Below, piece by piece: positions 47,385 through 59,097 of a DNA stretch of 64,000 nt. The number at the start of each line of letters is the position of its first letter. The stretch's first letter is position 1. The DNA comes from [Phialemoniopsis] sp. UDSM-2020. Taxonomy: Eukaryota; Ascomycota; Sordariomycetes; Thyridiales; Thyridiaceae. The position numbers and the translations under genes were made by a program. The DNA lies in the NCBI GenBank assembly GCA_018873225.1, contig JAEILZ010000004.1, positions 4,546,233 to 4,610,232 on the forward strand, read 5' to 3'. The notes below the pieces were generated by a model. That model was not told the origin of the DNA. It made no database searches and saw only the letters and a list, made by a program, of their open reading frames with translations.

Positions 47385-48420
47385 CTACCCTAGCAGTTCT
47401 TCCTCGGTGATGTCTTGGCCTTCGTCGCCTGCAACTTCGCATCGCAGCGATGCCGGCTGCTGTCGCTGTCGCAGGGTGGTCGTTTGCCGAGCCTGTTCCA
47501 GCCAGGCGTTTGTTTCCGTTGCCGTGAAGGGGTCGTTAGCGCAGGTTGCAGCGAACTGCTTCATAGCAGAGCTGTTGATAGAGAAAGGCTGGGAATGGGC
47601 TCTGACTATCGCTTCGTGGACGCGAACAAGCTTCAGGTGTCGATCATAGTCTTCTTTGATGAGTTGAGACATGGAGCCAAGGTATTCTGAATCAGGCTTC
47701 CTACCAGATGCTCGAAAGACAAGATAGGATTCAATCATGTCGTGCAAGCGGGTTATGAATTGATGAGAGGCTTCGCCAGACATCAGCCCCTCGAAGTCTT
47801 GCAACTGGCGCGGGATGTCTTCGCTGACCAAGGGAGCCATCGTGATGGCGAATTGTTGCAGCTCGGTCGCAAATGGAGGGCGCCCGTCATCGTTGTCGAA
47901 ATGCTTGTCCTCCTCAAAATCCTGCGAGATCTTCTTCCAAAAGTCTTCGAATTTCTGGCGGGCTTCGGGGTCCTGTCCTTGTTTTCCGGCTGCATCAAGT
48001 GGTCAGCAAAGGGAATCTCCAAGGGCCGAAGAGAGTGAGACGATCAGCATCAATCGGCTCGCCTCCAGAGAGGAACACCGACCACAATGACAGTGAAGCA
48101 AAGAAAGCAAAACAAGACTCACGGAAACGGCGTCGAAGTTCCTGGTCCACGCGGTAGTGAAAGTGCTCGGCGGATATCGTGGCGCAAGATTTGAAGTTTC
48201 TCAAGTAGCTTGCCCACATCTTGACGCCCACAGTGTGGACGGCGTCGGCGAGGATTGACTCTTCTTCTTCTTCGGTGATCCATCCGAGCTCAACAGCTGC
48301 GAACAGGAGGTCCTCCCGTCGCGTCTGCGAATTCAGGCAGATAGCCTCCGCGGAAGAGACGGTGTTTGTCATGGTGCTGGGCGCGGTGATGTGCGTGGTG
48401 CTGGTATCAGAGTCTGACAT
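47385..48420 (-). CDS. Hypothetical protein, 300 residues
   Basis: Two exons (48420-48123, 47989-47385) joined by a GTGAG...TGCAG intron with a TGCTGAC branch site give 300 residues. I recognise no domain. The N-terminal 35 residues are Ser/Thr rich (MSDSDTSTTHITAPS). A helical, charged central part follows (RREDLLFAAVELGWITEEEEES, FEDFWKKISQDFEEDKHF) and the C terminus is Gln/Glu rich, ending GQDITEEELLG. No signal peptide or membrane segment is apparent, so it is probably intracellular. It shares orientation with the two coiled-coil genes to its left and may belong to the same fungal-specific locus. The clean intron with correct phase supports a real gene. Confidence 0.6.
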
Positions 48421-49158
48421 TATTGTTCTTGCAGTGATGGTAATGCCTTTCTTTTCTCAGAATGACTTTGGTGAGGATTTGTTGATCTTTTGATGCTGAT
48501 GTGATTTGTATTTGAGGTTTCGTGACTGCGAGATTAGGGCTGAGAGAGAATTGATGAGATGGATAGATCAAGTGGTTGGCCTAAGCGTCCCTAATTGTCC
48601 TTGGGACTTAGTGGGCATTAAGCGTAGAAACCCAGTGATTCAGGGAGAAAGGTCATTCAGGTAGATTGCCCAGGGTGGCGTTTCCGGCGATCAAATACCA
48701 AGATTGCAGTATCCTGGGCATTCGGTAGTGGTTCGTACTGCTTTGATGTCCCCGTGCCTGGGCCTAGGCACGAATGATGCCAAACTTATCACACCGCCAT
48801 TGCTCACGTACGGGCAAGCGAAGAGCCTAACAAACGGCTTGCTCGACTTCTCCCAGGATAAGCAATCTCTTTTCAACGTCTTCCCTTCCATATCTCAGGA
48901 CACTTACGAGGTCATTGTAAAGTGCAATAACCTCGATCCGACCTAGCGTTCTCTCGTCGGAGCTCACCGAGCTCTGAACTGAGTCATGAGCTTCACCACC
49001 TTGAACGAGGCCCTCGATGACTTCTGCTCACTCGACCGCCATGCCGTTGCGTCGGCCCACCATGAGCCTCTACTATCGTTTGCTTGTACTAAAGGGTAAC
49101 GGGTGAATACTTTGCTGTATAAGAGTTTCCTACAATGCCACACTAGATCTGCCACTCC
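48421..49158. other. Intergenic region without clear gene
   Basis: 738 bp. An 80-codon plus-strand frame at 48704-48946 has no features of a known protein and is not annotated. It contains the promoter of the 300-residue hypothetical gene. Confidence 0.4.
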
Positions 49159-50797
49159 TCATGCGGTCCAGACAGCTTCAAGCTCTTCTGATATCCGCCG
49201 AAACTCCCCGTAGCCAGTGCATTCAACCATCTGCTTTAGAATAGACCGCACAAAAGAAACGTGCTCTGCTTCAAAGACTGTATGGCCGATGACCATAATA
49301 GGCCATGCTCCAAGATAGCAGCGCTGCCATAGCTCACACACCCCAGGGCGCTGTAATATTCGGAGTGCGGCATATACTTGCCAGGGCGTAACACGGTGTG
49401 CACTTGAACAAGCCCGGTCGCTGTGAGTCGACTGAAACTTGTTGCAGTCCCGATACTGCTCAGACATCCGATCCAAGAGAAGCGACGTTGCAAGCATAAA
49501 CAAGCCTATGGCATCATTTTCGAACGTCGACAAGGGATCTCGATCGGGAATTCCTTCGTCAATCATACCTTCCCAGCTTGATAACTCCATTCGAAGCTTC
49601 GACACGTGTCCTTCACGTTGGTGTACGGGCATTGCACTCGCCTTTACCACGGCGACAATGTGATGGTACAGGGAAACGGGCAACCCCAATACCGGAATTT
49701 CCTTCTTAGGTAGTATGGTAAGAAACTCGTGGGGGCCATTTCCGTCCTTGTGCCAAAGCAGGTCCGGGTCGAAATCGAAATCGGGGCACAGAGGTCTCCG
49801 GATAGCGAGAAAGGAGGCCTGGTAAAGCACACTCTCCCTGAACAAGGCGTGCCATGTGGGAACAGTTGAAGATTCCGAGACCCTTTGAGACGCTCTCTGA
49901 TAGCTAGTCTTCAGGAGATTGATTGCGCCGGCGACATGTTTTCTCGCATCCAGCGCCGGGTCTGGTCCCCATAGCTACGCACGCGACAGTCAGCCTCTGG
50001 CGAGAACAGAGGGAAGTGTGGGGTTGCGGGGACTAACGTCATACACGTAAAGATATGCTACTGCGGTTGTGAGCATATCACTTGGGGATGTCGAGGACAG
50101 AGCCAGGTCGTCCAAGGCGCCCCTGACGTACCCGACAGTCTTGTTGTAGTAGTGGAAGGCCATCTTCTGGTATCTGGGATCTTTGGACAGCATCGACTTG
50201 TTGGACGCCGAGCATGCTAGTATCGCACTCTTGACACCGTTACACTGCAGCATCATCCTGACCGTGGCGGATGCGTGCTCTTCAACAACAAGCGGGTCTG
50301 CGGTCGGAAGAACTAAAAGCCAGGTGAAGATGTTTTGGTAGTGGTGAACGATATCAAGCTCCTCCAATGAGAAGACGCCTGCAGGTGGCGACGGATTTGG
50401 TCGCAGCGGCAGGACAGCCAGAGCCGACTTGCTCGTAGCGTTCATGCTGTATGCATGTGTCCGGCTCGGGCTCCCGCCAGGCGTAATAGGGCTCGGGGAC
50501 CGGTCAGAGGTGGTGCCGAGCTTTCTCGGGTCAGAATGCGCTCCATGATGACGACGTCGTCTGTCTGTTTCTACTGGGCCCGGCCAAAGGCATTCACGAC
50601 TGCCTGTCACGCATTTGCGGCAGATTGGCCTCTCCTCGCCACACTTCACTCGACGTAACCGACCTGAGCCGGACGCGCGTCAGCCGGAGATGGAGATGGG
50701 CGGGCCGTGAGCGTAGGCAGAGTGACTTACATGTTGAACATCCTGTTTTGGTTCGAAATCGTGCCTTTGTTTTGAATTCACTGGGCGAGAGCGCCAT
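49159..50797 (-). CDS. Zn2Cys6 transcription factor
   Basis: Three exons (50797-50731, 50663-50038, 49974-49159) give 502 residues. The first intron divides the zinc cluster: TKTGCSTC is completed by RLRRVKCGEERPICRKC in exon 2, followed by SRECLWPG. All six cysteines are present, and RRRRHHG is a likely nuclear signal. The rest is the fungal-specific transcription-factor domain (EELDIVHHYQNIFTWLLVLP; CNGVKSAILACSASNKSML), the type of 'fungal transcriptional regulatory protein' that often controls an adjacent catabolic gene. The neighbours are an MFS transporter and an amidase, so the three genes may form a substrate uptake and degradation unit. This is inferred from position only. Confidence 0.87.
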
Positions 50798-51207
50798 GAC
50801 CAACAAGAAAGGGGCACGGAGCTGTACCTAGAGAGGGGAAAGGGAGGGAATTGGTGGAGTGAGACTGGGGTTTTTGAGGGGCTGGGATTGGAAATATGGA
50901 GAGTACTTTGTTATCAAGGGCGAGTGGGCTCTGTGGTTCCACCCATCGACGACTAGTCCCGATATCTCGGCACTAGCCTAGCTCGGCATCATCTTTCACA
51001 GTTTGAACCAGCCAGTACTAGGGTCGCCCACCATGATATCTATTGATTGTCACTTCTTACAATGGGCTGAGGTGCTTTCACAACCCGACCGAGGCCAGGC
51101 TGGAAATCAGTAAGTAATACACCTATGAGAACGAGACCCCACACGAACCACCTCCCAGCTGTGTCTTCGTCGGATAACATCCATCCGCCACTATTGCACT
51201 ATTACTA
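50798..51207. other. Intergenic region
   Basis: 410 bp between the regulator's start and the MFS transporter's stop, holding the regulator promoter. Nothing else recognised. Confidence 0.4.
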
Positions 51208-53224
51208 CTAGTGTTGCCCCTCGGCCTCGACCTGTCTGGCATACTTCCAATACAGATCCACAGTGCTCTTACGAAAATGCCGACCCCATCTGATCATAGG
51301 CAGAAACATGGCCAGCTGAGCAAGAGCAGCAAAGGCCAAGACGAGAAAAGCGTTGCGCAAGCCCATGTTGGTCACCCAAGGAGTGATTCTGGAAGAGGAC
51401 CGCCCCTGAGCATTAGCAATGACGTATACAGTGCGTCGTAGCACGAGGGAATACTGACCCGTAGCTAATAGCGAAACTCATCGTGTTCCTGATAAGAATG
51501 ACGGTGACAATCGCGTCCGCGCCCAGATCCTTGTAACAATCGATGCAATATGCGACAGGGAGTGACGCCCCGGCCGTGATAGCAGCACCAATCAAGCCCA
51601 TTGCGAAGATGAGGCCGAACCAGTGGACGTTTTGTGAAGCACCGATACCCCAGAGCAGCAGAGCGCTAGGAATCACGAGCAACAGACCCAGATAAAGCCA
51701 AAGTCTGAATTCGGGCTCCATGACTCCCGCGTTCCGGCGGGACTTCCAAAGCACAAATCTATCGCGGATGAAACCGGCATAGATAAACCTGAAGGGTTGG
51801 TCAGCCCATATATAGAGGCAGGCGTGTAACTATATAGTGCACTCACCCGCAAGCGACTCCGATGATGCAAGCCATATACGACAGGCCCACGATACTTGAG
51901 CGAAAGTTGTAAGGCGGCGAAGACAAGATCAACGAGGCTGTGCCATTAAGAACATTGAAGTAGCAGATAATCGACCCGTACATGAAGCCAGAGGCTACCA
52001 CCACTGGGAAGCGGAAGTAGATGAACGGCCGGGTTAGGCCACCCAGCAACGAGACCTCGTTACTCCAGTCTTGGGTTCGCACAATACGAAGCTTTTGCCA
52101 GTAGGAGGTCGGAATGTATGTAGAGGTCGCGACAGGTTCTGGATTGCTTTTCACTCGGTTGGCCATGTCTGAGTCGGCGACTTTGTCACCGGCAGTGGTG
52201 GGGTTTGAGATTGCGTCCTCGGAAGACCGATACGTCTCGGCACCCAAGACAATTTCTCGCCGGTAATTGGTCTCTTCCATGAGGAAGAACAAGAGGATAA
52301 AGCCGACACCACTGAAAATGGCACACCAGTGCTACACAGTACAGTCAGAATGCAGCCATCGGACCATTCTTTCTCTTGAGCGACATACCAGAACCCATTG
52401 CCAACCCTGACCATTGTTGATAAACCCACCGATAATAGGTGCGAGGAAGTTGCTGCCTGCGAGGAAGAGCGCATAGTAGCTCATGTACGCACCTCGCTCA
52501 TGCGTAAACCACTGCCGAAACTGTCAGTCATCCTTGTTGCGGTTATCGAGAGTGCTTCACGTACCACGTCGGCAACGGAGATCTCGCAGAGAGACTCGAC
52601 AGGCGCCCCAAACAGACCCTGAAGGACTTTGTTCGCAATCCACTGGCTGTTCGTTGTGGCATGAGGAGCCCAAAGCATGATTGCCTAGGCAGTCCTCTCA
52701 TTAGAGTCATGCAAGAAAGCGCCGAAATGAAACGGAAAGAAGAAACATACGGTCGTTCCGAGTAAGCTCAGCAAATACACAGGACGCTTTCCAAACTTCT
52801 GGGCAAGCGGCTGCCAGATGAGGCAACCCCAACCTAGAGTCAAGAACATGTAGCCGGTTCCGGAGACAAGGGTATCGAGCGTTAGGCCGCTGGCAGATGA
52901 GATGGGCACGAGAACCGAGTATATGGCAGCCGATGGTATGCCAATTCCGACGCAGTATCTGTCCACCTCTATATTCAGCGTCCGTAATCGCAGTTTGTTA
53001 AGCAGTGAGGAGGCTTACATGCAGATGCAAATGAGAAGTACTTGCTTCCTTATTGGGCTCCAGTTCAACGGGTCGTCGGGATCGCTTGAAGGGGTAGGGA
53101 TCAAGAGCACATCGCGCTGGTCCTCGGCGTGGGCTGCACGACGGGAGCCTCCGAGGTCGACGAGCTGGACGGTGCCCGGGATGAAGTCTGGGGGTGGACT
53201 GGCTGACAAGTTGGTAACGGGCAT
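51208..53224 (-). CDS. MFS transporter (DHA1-like, 12 TM)
   Basis: Seven exons (53224-53019, 52958-52751, 52684-52565, 52511-52389, 52331-51847, 51788-51459, 51388-51208) give 550 residues in frame. The N-terminal tail ends with DPLNWSPIRK, the well-known DPxNWSxxRK signature that precedes TM1 in fungal DHA1-type transporters. TM4/5 follow with WQPLAQKFGKRPVYLLS (motif A) and ESLCEISVADVWFTHERGAYM, rebuilt by splicing. A long central loop (~100 residues from EETNYRREI) separates the two six-helix halves. It sits in the plasma membrane or vacuole and moves small organic molecules with protons; direction and substrate are unknown. Its promoter faces the amidase gene, suggesting that it handles the amide substrate or its product. 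A longer N terminus from 53266 is possible. Confidence 0.9.
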
Positions 53225-53888
53225 GGCTTTTGTTTTGGAAGTAACTTTGCGATGGGAATGGAACAAATTCGTTGTTAGTCACAACTTGAGTTCCGGGTGG
53301 GAATCAGGAAAGGGATTGAGGGAATTCTCTGGCTATTTATCAAGATGTAGTGCTTGAAGACTTGATAAGGAATGTTGTCCAGCATCCTCAGGAGCTCTAG
53401 TACAAAGCTCCCAACTCTTCATTCCCGATTATCAATGCCGGAGAGCATTCATTTGAAGATATTCGGAGGTCACACCCCAGAAGATCAGGGTCGATCGTTG
53501 TGTAATTGGCGAATCCTTGTCTCATAGACGTTGTAGCCAATTGTGAACAATAACGAACCTTATCGGGAAGAGACTAAGCCAAGCCCCCCTGGACGAAATG
53601 CGGGAACCAATCATGTACTTTAACGAGGGTGGCATCGATTTGGGTTCCGACCAATCAATCGAAGGCAAATTGTGGAATGAACTAAAGGTTCCGATATCTA
53701 TTGTCGCAAGCCGTAGTTGACGGATTAATTTATCATGTAGTCCTCTTGTGGTAGAGATGAAGGATAAAATGACCTTCATCCCAAACCCGATCTCTTCATT
53801 GTGCCGCAGAGAAGCCAGAACAACTCCCCTTTTCTCCCCAATTCAGTCTGTAACCCTATACCCAAAGCTCTGAACCCCAACATTTACA
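53225..53888. promoter_or_regulatory. Bidirectional promoter, MFS transporter / amidase
   Basis: 664 bp between divergent starts. Three HGATAR-type (AreA/GATA factor) matches occur: 53338-53343 (minus), 53363-53369 (plus) and 53559-53564 (minus). Such short sites arise often by chance, but they suit nitrogen control of an amidase. Confidence 0.4.
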
Positions 53889-55769
53889 ATGGGCTCGACA
53901 ACAACATCTGCCTGGGAGGCCAAGACCATCAGGTGCAGGCAGATCCTCAAGGACTCACTAAACCCTGCCTGGCTTCTTCCTCTCAACCAGCTCCCTCCTG
54001 AAAGCCAGAAGAATGTGAGCAACTTCATTGAGACATGCGGGGCTCTGTCATCGCGGGAGCTCGAAATCACGTCTCAGACAGCTGCCGGCCTGCTTACGCA
54101 GATGTCAACCGGCACCCTCACTGCCACCGAGACAATCACAGCCTTTCTCAAACGTGGCCACATCGCGCATCAGCTCACCAACTTTGCTGTCGAATTCATG
54201 AACGAGGATGCCCTCGAGACAGCCCGAGAACTTGATGAGCATTTTGCAGCCACGGGCAAGCTTAAAGGCCCCCTGCATGGTCTGCCGATCTCCACCAAAG
54301 AGCACATCGGCTTCAAGGGTCGCATCTGCCACTCAGGATATGTAGCATGGGCTGAGCAAAAAGTAGACGAAGATGCACTGATTGTCACACTGGCCAGACA
54401 GGCTGGTGCTGTCTTTGTCGTCCGGACCAATCTACCCCAGATCGCAATGGTAAGTACACCTGACCGTTATGTGTCCAGCAAAAGATTGGATGCTAAAGGA
54501 TTTTGGCCCCCAGCACCTCGACTGCAGTAACCCGATCAACGGCACTACAGTAAACCCTCATAATCGAGATCTTACCTGCGGTGGATCCAGCGGGGGCGAG
54601 GGTGTCGCCGTGGCTCTTCGAGCGTTGGTGCTGGGTCTTGGAACAGATCTTGGAGGATCCATCCGCGCCCCAGCTGCGTTCTGCGGGGTCAGCGGCTTGC
54701 GAATCACGTCACTACGAAATCCTTACGGCGGTATTGCTTTGCCAGGTCTAGGCAACGAGAGTTATCGTTGCGTTGTCTCGCCTTTGGCTCATGATATTGA
54801 GGACATTGCCTTGTTCCAGCAGGCCATTCTTGAGCAGGAGCCTTGGCAGATCGAAAAGTCGCTGGTGCCTCTGCCTTGGAAGAAGGTCGACAGCCCAGTA
54901 CCAAGTAAAATGACAATTGGTATCATTTGGGACAACGGGTAAGTCTAATGCCTTCTAAAGTCATCTAAGTCAGAGCCTTCGCTGATCATCCCTCCTGCCT
55001 CAAGTGTCATACATCCTCACCCACCCGTAACACGTGCGCTCCAATTGGCAGCGAAAAGGTTAAGAGCGGCTGGTTGCAAGATCGTGGATTGGAAGCCCTA
55101 CAAGCATGATGAGGGCGTTGAGATCCTTGAAGGCTTGTCCTTCCCGGACGCGGGCGCGACGCAATGGGACCTGTTGGCCCTCGGAGGCGAGCCTGTAGCC
55201 GCCTTGTCTAAAAACACATTGGGGTCGGCGCAACCCCAGCCTATCCCATTCTCCAAGCTATGGGAGCTCCACGTCCGTCGGGATGAGTACAGAGATGCGT
55301 CAGACATCCCCATCCTAATTGAAGATCCTTGCGAGCGACCAACTGACTTTTATGAATGAACAGACATCACCGCGCCATGCGAGAGAAAGGGGTTGATTTC
55401 ATCCTCTCCCCAGTGTACGTAGGTGTTGCTCCTGTGTGCGGCCAGGGCGAATATTACTATTACACTGCAATATGGAATCTCCTCGACCAACCAGCGATCT
55501 CGTTTCAAACTGGGCTCACAGTCGATCCCACCTTGGACCAAGTGGAGGTGGATTACAAGCCTCGTTCCAAGCTAGATGAGCGGGACTACAGAAAGTGTAA
55601 GTTACAATCATTAGACAAAAGATGGCGGCCGCTGAGAATTGTGAAATCAACAGATGATCCTTCTTTGTATACAGATGCTCCTATTGCACTGCAGCTTGTT
55701 GGAAAGCACTACCAGGACGAGGAGACTGTAGCAGCGGCCGTGGTGGTATCCCGTATTGTCCAGGAGTGA
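53889..55769 (+). CDS. Amidase (amidase-signature family)
   Basis: Five exons (53889-54449, 54514-54938, 55005-55298, 55364-55596, 55654-55769) give 542 residues. The Ser-cisSer-Lys catalytic triad is complete: Lys in LHGLPISTKEHIGFKG, the glycine/serine signature CGGSSGGEGV with the cis-Ser, and the nucleophile Ser in GTDLGGSIRAPAAFCG. MHLDCSNPINGTTVNP, typical of fungal acetamidase-like members, is rebuilt by splicing. The C-terminal block DAPIALQLVGKHYQDEE is also standard. The third intron uses a weak donor (GTCAGA), so the boundary at 55298/55364 is the least certain; it restores EYRDAHHRAMREKGVDF. The enzyme hydrolyses a carboxamide to acid plus ammonia. No signal peptide, so cytosolic. 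It shares its promoter with the MFS transporter. Confidence 0.92.
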
Positions 55770-56433
55770 GATCGCAATTCATCAGATTGTATGACTTTGG
55801 ATCCGAACTCCAAGCCCAGGTCTTAACAATTAAGGCGTTTGGCTGCTTGTTCATCTGCGGCCTGCGGTTTGTGCAACAGGATGGCCAGGACCACACCCTT
55901 GGCTAGGTGCGGCCCTGCAGTAAGGCCACCCTATCGGTGAGCGTAGTAGCCGCAAATCAAGTTTGGAAAGGCTTTGAAGCGTCCTCTTTGCTGAAGATAA
56001 GATGGGAACCCGTGATTGTGTCATGCTGAGTTTCTCCCTTTGATCTTTTCCACTGCCAGAGCTGGAGCTCGATTGTTAAGTTGACGTGATCGAATGTCTA
56101 GACTTGGCTGCAGTAGTAAGACCTGGACGCATATCCATGCTTCCAGAAGTAGAAGCGTTCTACAGAGGTGACAGAGGCTCAGTGGGGAAGTTCTCGGGAT
56201 ATGTAACCGTCCTCCACGGCGCGGATGGGGCTAGACTCGGCTCGGAGCTAAGTACACACTATGTATGACGACTCCCTCCACGGAGAAAGCTATCTCCGAC
56301 ATTCTTCGCAATTGAACCACAACTTCAGAGGCGTTTTCTCCTGTGCTCTTCACAGCGCCTTACTATCTGCCAATATCCGCGTGCGTGCGAAAAGTAGAAA
56401 CCAGTATCTTCACGACCAAGAGATCAGCCATTG
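55770..56433. other. Intergenic region upstream of second regulator
   Basis: 664 bp without recognisable gene; contains the promoter of the Zn2Cys6 gene at 56434. Nothing else noted. Confidence 0.4.
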
Positions 56434-58365
56434 ATGGCTTCCGACCATGAGGGTGGCAACGCCGGCCATCGCAGAGTCATCACTTACCGACGGCGCGCCC
56501 GAAAGCCCTTGAGCTGCAATGCGTGCCGGGGATCTAAGCTGCGATGTGACCGGCAACTCCCTTGCAGTTCTTGCAAGAAGAAAGGTTATGCGGACTTCTG
56601 TTCCTACCAAAACGCTCACGGAGACGCTCAACCGCAGCCCCCGGCTGAGACCTACCCCAGCGCGTCACTATCGCCTTTGCCCCAACTTCAGTCCGTGGGA
56701 TCTTTATGCACGCCGGAGGAGAATCCAGCTTCGGCTTCTATCGGTGTCAGATCCGACGAACAACAAGCCCCGAGCTTGATTGACGAATTCTGGGAGACAG
56801 TCTTGAAACGTCCGACCAACGAGCCCAGTGACACAATGCCCGCGGATATGGAGCCTTTGGCACCTAGCAAGGATGCAGGAATACTGTTCTCTATGGACTC
56901 CTCGGCATTTCCCTCGGACATTGTATCAATGGTACCCGCAAAGCGTTTCTGTGACTACCTCGTGTTGCAGTACTTTACGTTTGTGTCTCCCCTGTTTCAC
57001 ATCTTACACGGACCGACTTTTCAGCAAGAGTACGACGGCTTCTGGAGAGACCCGCACGCTGTAGATCTTTCATGGCTGGCTCTACTGTTTATCATATGTT
57101 CAGTTGCCATGCACACAGTCGAGGGCGATATCGTTACCTCCAGAGACCTTTGGCCTAACCTACCTCACTTCCACGACCCGAAAGCAGCCTCACAACACTT
57201 CCGCGCAGCGGCACTCCACTGCCTCTCCAGAGACAGTTTCTTGGTTCGATATCGCCTCAGCACACTGCAGGGACTGTTGCTCTTGATCTATACCATATGC
57301 AACAGTGAGGGTGTGGAATGTGGATGGACGCTTCTGGGCATCGCTAGAAACATTGGCATTGGGCTAAGATGTCATGTCGAACTTGAGATCGCAAACACGC
57401 ACCCTGTCGAATTCGAGCGTCGAAGTAGATGCTGGGCGGGTATCTTACTCCTCCAGAGTTACCAGGCCATGTCCTTTCGAGATGTCGACATTGAATTTCC
57501 GTTGAGGGCCCCCCCTTTCCATGTTGCACACATCGTCAGCGCCGGGGCAGTCTCCGACTCGACTACGCTACAGTCTGTAATGGGCTTCAAGATTCGACTT
57601 TACGAGCTCAGCTTCAGCATCTGCCGTCACGTAGCCAGCCAAGATAAGCTCGACCAGTCCATTACGGATCAGCTGAGCTCCGAGTTGGCTACAGAGCAGG
57701 ATCGATGGAAGACGAGCTTCCTCTCGAAGGGCGCCCCTGACATCTTGGATGTCCAGAGCTACGCACATTGGTGCTTCATGCAGCTACATGCCCTTCATTT
57801 ATTGTTGATCCTCCACAAACCGTTCTGCAGGCCCATTGCCGGTACCCTTTTCAGTCAGATGTCCAAGGCTAAATGCGTCGAGTCTGCTGCCGCGCTCTTG
57901 GATATTCATAGAGAGATATGGGAGTTGCCTCGACTCCGCCAATATAGATGGTGTCTGAGGGGTATGGCCAGCTTCTATGCGGTCCATGCCGCCGTTGCGT
58001 TGGCATCTTGCATGCTTGGAGAACCAGGTGCGGCCAGCCATCGCATTGCCTTTGACTCCACGATCGTGCGGCTTGATGCGCTTCAGAACAACAGCGCGAT
58101 CTGCCTTAAGGCGTTGCCGATCCTGCGCAGGATACAGTGAGTTCAGTGGCCCATTGTAAACCTGATGCTTTGGTTGCTAAGTTGGTCACCCTTTTATAGG
58201 TCCATTCTCCCCTATGAACACATGGAGGGTACGGACTCGGCAACTGACGCATTTGCCATAGCATTCGATGACTGGGTGGACACGATGCGTGTTGATAATA
58301 GCAACTTGATCGACTGGGTAGGTGCACTTCCAAATACTCAATTCTATGGTTCTGACATTGCGTAA
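56434..58365 (+). CDS. Zn2Cys6 transcription factor with fungal-specific TF domain
   Basis: Two exons (56434-58136, 58200-58365) give 622 residues. The zinc cluster is near the N terminus: basic RRRARKPLSC, then CNACRGSKLRCDRQLPC and SSCKKKGYADFC. The large 'Fungal_trans' domain follows (LVLQYFTFVSPLFHILHGPT, FQQEYDGFW, YRLSTLQGLLLLIYTICNSEG, WTLLGIARNIGIGLRCHVE). The terminal intron is supported because without it the protein stops at RRIQ, while splicing continues with SILPYEHMEGTDSATDAF. It should be a nuclear regulator, probably of a neighbouring metabolic gene such as the amidase to its left or the monocarboxylate-type transporter to its right. The codon before the chosen ATG is TTG. Confidence 0.88.
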
Positions 58366-58436
58366 GAACTTTCTCGATAATGTAATAAACCTCAGCACTG
58401 AGGTCGAATGAACAACAGCATAATGCATCTATTCAT

Positions 58437-58789
58437 TTATGTAAACTCCCGAGCTCCCAGAAAGTCCCTGAGAAGGTCTCGTGTATCAAGTAAACACCGC
58501 CGGCCAGCGTAAAGCCCATGCACACAAACATTAAACAAGCTGTCCATCTCCACTTTGCTAAAGTCATAGTGTTTCCTGGCATTACCGACATTGACTGTTT
58601 CCAACGTGACCGACTTTATGGCGTAAGCCTTCCTTGAACTGGAGTCTAACGTTAGCAAGAATGTGTACGTGGCAGTCAGACGCGATTGCAATTGGGAAGC
58701 ACCTCACCGTTATATTTCTTGACCCGGATTAAGAACCACTTGCCTGCTGCAGCAAGAAACGATATGAGCAAACAAAGGCCACTGCGCAT
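58437..58789 (-). CDS. Candidate small secreted protein, 96 residues
   Basis: Two exons (58789-58708, 58645-58437) with a GTGAG...GCTAACGTTAG intron give 96 residues. The N terminus MRSGLCLLISFLAAAGKWF looks like a signal peptide or single membrane anchor, and a basic stretch (RVKKYN) follows. The mature part has two cysteines (NVCVHGLYAGRRC) and no known domain. Evidence is limited: in-phase splicing with a branch site and a plausible signal sequence. The branch adenine lies unusually close to the acceptor, as in the GH43 gene's first intron. If real it could be a small secreted or effector-like protein. A chance ORF pair remains possible. Confidence 0.33.
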
Positions 58790-59097
58790 TGCTGAGGTCT
58801 CGGGCAGTTGTGGTCTTTAATAGTGCTATGCTCTGCACATTTCGGACATAGCTTTGACCGAGCAAGGGCGCCATCGTAATCTAAAACGAGGTCGATCTGG
58901 GCGTCTAGTTATCTCCGAGTGACTACACAGTCACCAACCGCCGGGCTACCAAGTCAACCATGGCGATGAGTCATGAACGCTACTGTCAGACGGTTTAAAT
59001 ACCTTCGACCTTTGCCTCGAGACCATGGCTCTCCTTTTATGATGTATTTCATCACGGTGTTCCTTCATGAGCAATACAGACGGAAATCTTTAGAGAG
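58790..59097. other. Short intergenic region
   Basis: 308 bp between the candidate small gene and the MFS gene, holding the promoters of both if the small gene is real. No motif stands out. Confidence 0.35.

Noticed and set aside
48704..48946. Possible 80-residue plus-strand protein
   Set aside because: No domain, no conserved pattern and no supporting context.
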